Source of the DNA: an uncultured Parasphingopyxis sp.
Lineage (GTDB): Bacteria > Pseudomonadota > Alphaproteobacteria > Sphingomonadales > Sphingomonadaceae
Assembly: GCA_905479515.1 (NCBI GenBank)
Contig: CAJQMX010000173.1
Span: forward strand, 1-16,053
Length of the DNA stretch: 16,053 nt
Reading direction: 5' to 3'
Shown here: positions 14,484-16,053 of the stretch, one piece after another
How positions within the stretch are numbered: the first letter of the stretch is position 1
Layout: every line of letters starts with the position of its first letter
Position numbers and translations under genes: made by a program
Notes under the pieces: generated by a model
What the model saw: only the letters and a program-made list of their open reading frames with translations
Told to the model about the DNA's origin: nothing
The model's database searches: none

Positions 14484-15068
14484 TTAGCTGCCAAGCCAGC
14501 CTTGCGTGATCATGCAGTAGAGCATGGGGATGGAGAGCAAGGTGTTCAGACGTGAGGCAATCAACGCGCGCGGAGCGGCGGCGGCCTTGGCTGCGTCATC
14601 GGCTTGGACAATGCCGAGGATCTTCTTCTGCGCGGGCCAGATGATAAACCAGACATTGAACGCCATGACCAGCGCCATCCACATGCCGATCCCGATGATC
14701 TGCACACCGGACTGCAAGGTCAATGCTTCGACGAGATAGCCATTGAGATGCGCGACGATGAGGCCGGTCAACACGGTGAAGGCAGCGCCCCAGCGGAACC
14801 AGAACAGTGCCTTAGGCGCGATATGGCCGGTTACAGCTGGCTTATGTTCGGCCGGAATGCCGGGCATCGCGGGAACTTGCACGAAATTGAAATAGTAAAG
14901 CAGCCCGATCCACATGATCCCGCAAAGAACATGGAGAAAGCGCATAATTCCGTTCGTATAGTGTGCACCGTTCTCCATCGCGCCGCCGTGCATGCCGAAT
15001 GCTATGACCAGCAACACCACCACGCCGGCGATCAGCACCATATTCAAATTTCCGAAAAACTTAGCCAT
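14484..15068 (-). CDS. Stand-alone PuuD-type (urate hydroxylase membrane domain-like) integral membrane protein
   Basis: A 194-residue membrane protein with about five hydrophobic segments. It closely resembles the membrane domain of urate hydroxylase PuuD: RFLHVLCGIMWIGLLYYFNF, PAEHKPAVTGHIAPKALFWF, IGIGMWMALVMAFNVWFIIW, and the C-terminal RLNTLLSIPMLYCMI. The cytochrome c domain that follows in full-length PuuD is absent and the protein ends just after SIPMLYCMITQGWLGS. Conserved His and Trp residues could bind haem, but that is inference. The start at 15066-15068 is supported by GAGGGGA six bases upstream; an open frame extends further but lacks support. No purine catabolism gene is nearby, so a urate role is doubtful. 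It is divergent from the COQ9 gene and followed by a strong terminator. Confidence 0.85.
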   Translation of the reverse strand: MAKFFGNLNMVLIAGVVVLLVIAFGMHGGAMENGAHYTNGIMRFLHVLCGIMWIGLLYYFNFVQVPAMPGIPAEHKPAVTGHIAPKALFWFRWGAAFTVLTGLIVAHLNGYLVEALTLQSGVQIIGIGMWMALVMAFNVWFIIWPAQKKILGIVQADDAAKAAAAPRALIASRLNTLLSIPMLYCMITQGWLGS

Positions 15069-15167
15069 TTTGCTTCCCCTCTTGTTTTCAAGGCCCCAGC
15101 CAAGAGCCCATTGGGGAGGAGCGATACCAAAGGCACGGGAATCTGTCACTAAGCGCGTGCACAGGTC

Positions 15168-15195
15168 TTGGCCTTATTTGCGGATGCCGTATATA
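15168..15195 (+). promoter_or_regulatory. Candidate promoter for the COQ9-family gene with near-leaderless start
   Basis: TTGGCC (15168-15173) and TATATA (15190-15195) are separated by 16 bases. The predicted start of transcription falls at about 15202, one base before the ATG at 15203. The only ribosome-binding-like bases are AGGG at 15197-15200, too close to the ATG. A leaderless transcript is therefore likely. It lies in the 134-base divergent gap with the PuuD-like gene. Confidence 0.45.
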
Positions 15196-15202
15196 CAGGG
15201 CC

Positions 15203-15868
15203 ATGGCCCAGCCTCTTCCCGCCGACCCGACACTTGACGAGATTCGCGCGCACCTTGCGCCGATCATTGCCGGGCATGCCGCTTTTGATGGTTGGACCGA
15301 AGAGGCGGTGCATCGAGCCGCAATTGAAGCGGGTATCGATACCGGGGCGGCGAGCCTCGCCTTTTCGAAGGGCGCAGCGGACATGATCGATGCCTGGTTC
15401 GCGTATATCGACGCGGAAATGACAGCATCATTCTCTCCAGAAGAAATCGCCGCGATGCCGGTTCACAAGCGGATCCGCAGCGCTATTCTAAAGCGGATTG
15501 AGCTCGTACGCCCCAACAAGGAAGCGCTGCGCCGCGCTGTGGCGATACTGGCCACGCCAAAAAACATTCCGCTGGGCGGCAAGCTTGCGTGGCGTTCGGC
15601 CGATGCGATGTGGAAACTGGCAGGCGATACAGCGACCGACTTCAACCATTATAGCAAGCGGACCATCCTCTCAGGCGTCTACGGGTCGACAATCATGGCC
15701 TGGCTGGATGACGAGAGCGAAGGCGAAGCCGAGACAATAGCCTTTCTTGATCGCCGGCTCGGTAATGTTGCGCAGTTCGAGACATTCAAGAAAAAGCTGC
15801 GCGGTGATCCTGATCGCCGTTTCAGCGTTTCCCGCTTTGTGGGGCGATTGCGCTATCCCGGTCGCTAG
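15203..15868 (+). CDS. COQ9-family protein
   Basis: A 221-residue helical protein of the COQ9 family, whose eukaryotic members bind lipid and help the Coq7 hydroxylase in ubiquinone synthesis. It has the typical layout. The N-terminal TetR-like helices contain GWTEEAVHRAAIEAGID, ASLAFSKGAADMIDAWF and PVHKRIRSAILKRIEL. The conserved core is PLGGKLAWRSADAMWKLAGD, then TDFNHYSKRTILSGVYGST. Although it looks TetR-like, it is not expected to bind DNA. In alphaproteobacteria it is commonly a single gene, and a ubiquinone role is inferred from the family. The start has almost no leader. A terminator overlaps the stop codon and separates it from feoA. Confidence 0.93.
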   Translation: MAQPLPADPTLDEIRAHLAPIIAGHAAFDGWTEEAVHRAAIEAGIDTGAASLAFSKGAADMIDAWFAYIDAEMTASFSPEEIAAMPVHKRIRSAILKRIELVRPNKEALRRAVAILATPKNIPLGGKLAWRSADAMWKLAGDTATDFNHYSKRTILSGVYGSTIMAWLDDESEGEAETIAFLDRRLGNVAQFETFKKKLRGDPDRRFSVSRFVGRLRYPGR

Positions 15869-15906
15869 CACTCTGGCGCATCACAGAGCGCTAGCTTTTC
15901 CTTTCC
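15864..15906 (+). terminator. Rho-independent terminator after the COQ9-family gene
   Basis: GCTAGC-A-CTCTG (15864-15875) pairs with CAGAG-C-GCTAGC (15884-15895): 11 pairs with one internal A-C mismatch and an 8-base loop. TTTTCCTTTCC follows (15896-15906). The stem contains the TAG stop codon of the COQ9 gene (15866-15868). Confidence 0.85.
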
Positions 15907-15925
15907 GATATTGATAATCACTCGC
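15907..15925 (+). promoter_or_regulatory. Fur box upstream of feoA
   Basis: GATATTGATAATCACTCGC agrees at 15 of 19 positions with the classical Fur box GATAATGATAATCATTATC. It contains GATAAT (15913-15918), which could serve as a -10 element. It starts directly after the COQ9 terminator T-tract and lies 24 bases before the feoA start. Fe(II)-Fur would be expected to repress feoA here when iron is sufficient. No clear -35 was seen. Confidence 0.7.
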
Positions 15926-15948
15926 AGATAACCACATTGGATGGATGG

Positions 15949-16053
15949 ATGATTCTCGTGAGTCTTGATGACCTGCCTCTTCGCCAGTCCGCGCGCATTG
16001 CAGCGATCGACTGGGCAGCTTTATCGCCAGCAGATGGCAAAAGGCTGCGCGAT
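15949..16053 (+). CDS. feoA: FeoA-family ferrous iron transport protein, 5' end only
   Basis: 35 codons are visible before the window ends: MILVSLDDLPLRQSARIAAI, then DWAALSPADGKRLRD. The LDDLPLRQSARIAAID pattern is typical of FeoA, a small SH3-like cytoplasmic protein needed for FeoB-driven Fe(II) uptake. The ATG at 15949 is preceded by GGATGG; a GTG at 15958 is an alternative start. An upstream Fur box supports the iron role. feoB is expected downstream, outside the window. The partial length limits certainty. Confidence 0.85.
   Translation, partial: MILVSLDDLPLRQSARIAAIDWAALSPADGKRLRD

Noticed and set aside
15203..15868. TetR-family regulator
   Set aside because: The N-terminal helices look TetR-like, but the core (SADAMWKLAGD, TDFNHYSKR) is that of COQ9-family proteins.
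1..16053. CRISPR array, insertion sequence, prophage, tRNA or rRNA genes
   Set aside because: No regularly spaced repeats, transposase or integrase motifs, tRNA cloverleaf or rRNA signatures were seen on either strand.

Overview
The window looks like chromosomal housekeeping DNA from a GC-rich alphaproteobacterium, most likely a member of the Sphingomonadales. This is inferred from gene content and protein style: a short-form GltX, a COQ9-family protein, a membrane-anchored LytTR regulator, proline-rich TonB proteins, and a rib operon whose RibB carries an N-terminal helix-turn-helix. No phage, insertion sequence, CRISPR array, rRNA or tRNA gene was seen. No gene-free gap exceeds about 260 bases.

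Layout. Positions 1-1761 (minus strand) hold the 5' part of prs (PRPP synthetase), cut by the window edge, and a membrane LytTR regulator. Positions 1913-4125 (plus) hold a small DUF2306-like membrane protein, divergent from the regulator, and then glutamine-dependent NAD+ synthetase. A 256-base leader ends in a 19-codon upstream ORF whose stop overlaps the gltX start (4326-5710). Next come a small minus-strand secreted TonB-C-domain protein (5758-6099), a Tat-exported serine beta-lactamase/esterase (6267-7550), a TesB thioesterase (7650-8555) and a TonB protein (8682-9332).

Positions 9371-13162 are the riboflavin block: a single-pass membrane protein of unknown function, ribD, ribE, an HTH-RibB-degenerate RibA fusion, and ribH. 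Junctions are mostly stop/start overlaps, which suggests translational coupling. The only real gap is the 55 bases before the HTH-RibB fusion. It holds two inverted repeats and an extended -10 element placed so that the transcript would begin at or next to the ATG. No FMN riboswitch was seen. Together this suggests, but does not prove, a self-regulating RibB enzyme.

After the convergent ribH end come an Old Yellow Enzyme reductase and a stand-alone PuuD-type membrane domain (both minus, with a rho-independent terminator after the latter). Then follow a COQ9-family protein (plus) with a clear terminator, a strong Fur-box match, and the start of feoA, which runs off the right edge.

Functionally the window links nucleotide and cofactor supply (PRPP, NAD, riboflavin/FMN, ubiquinone), aminoacyl-tRNA synthesis, iron import and envelope energy transduction. 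The most unusual features are the HTH-RibB fusion with its operator-like promoter, and the leader ORF coupled to gltX.
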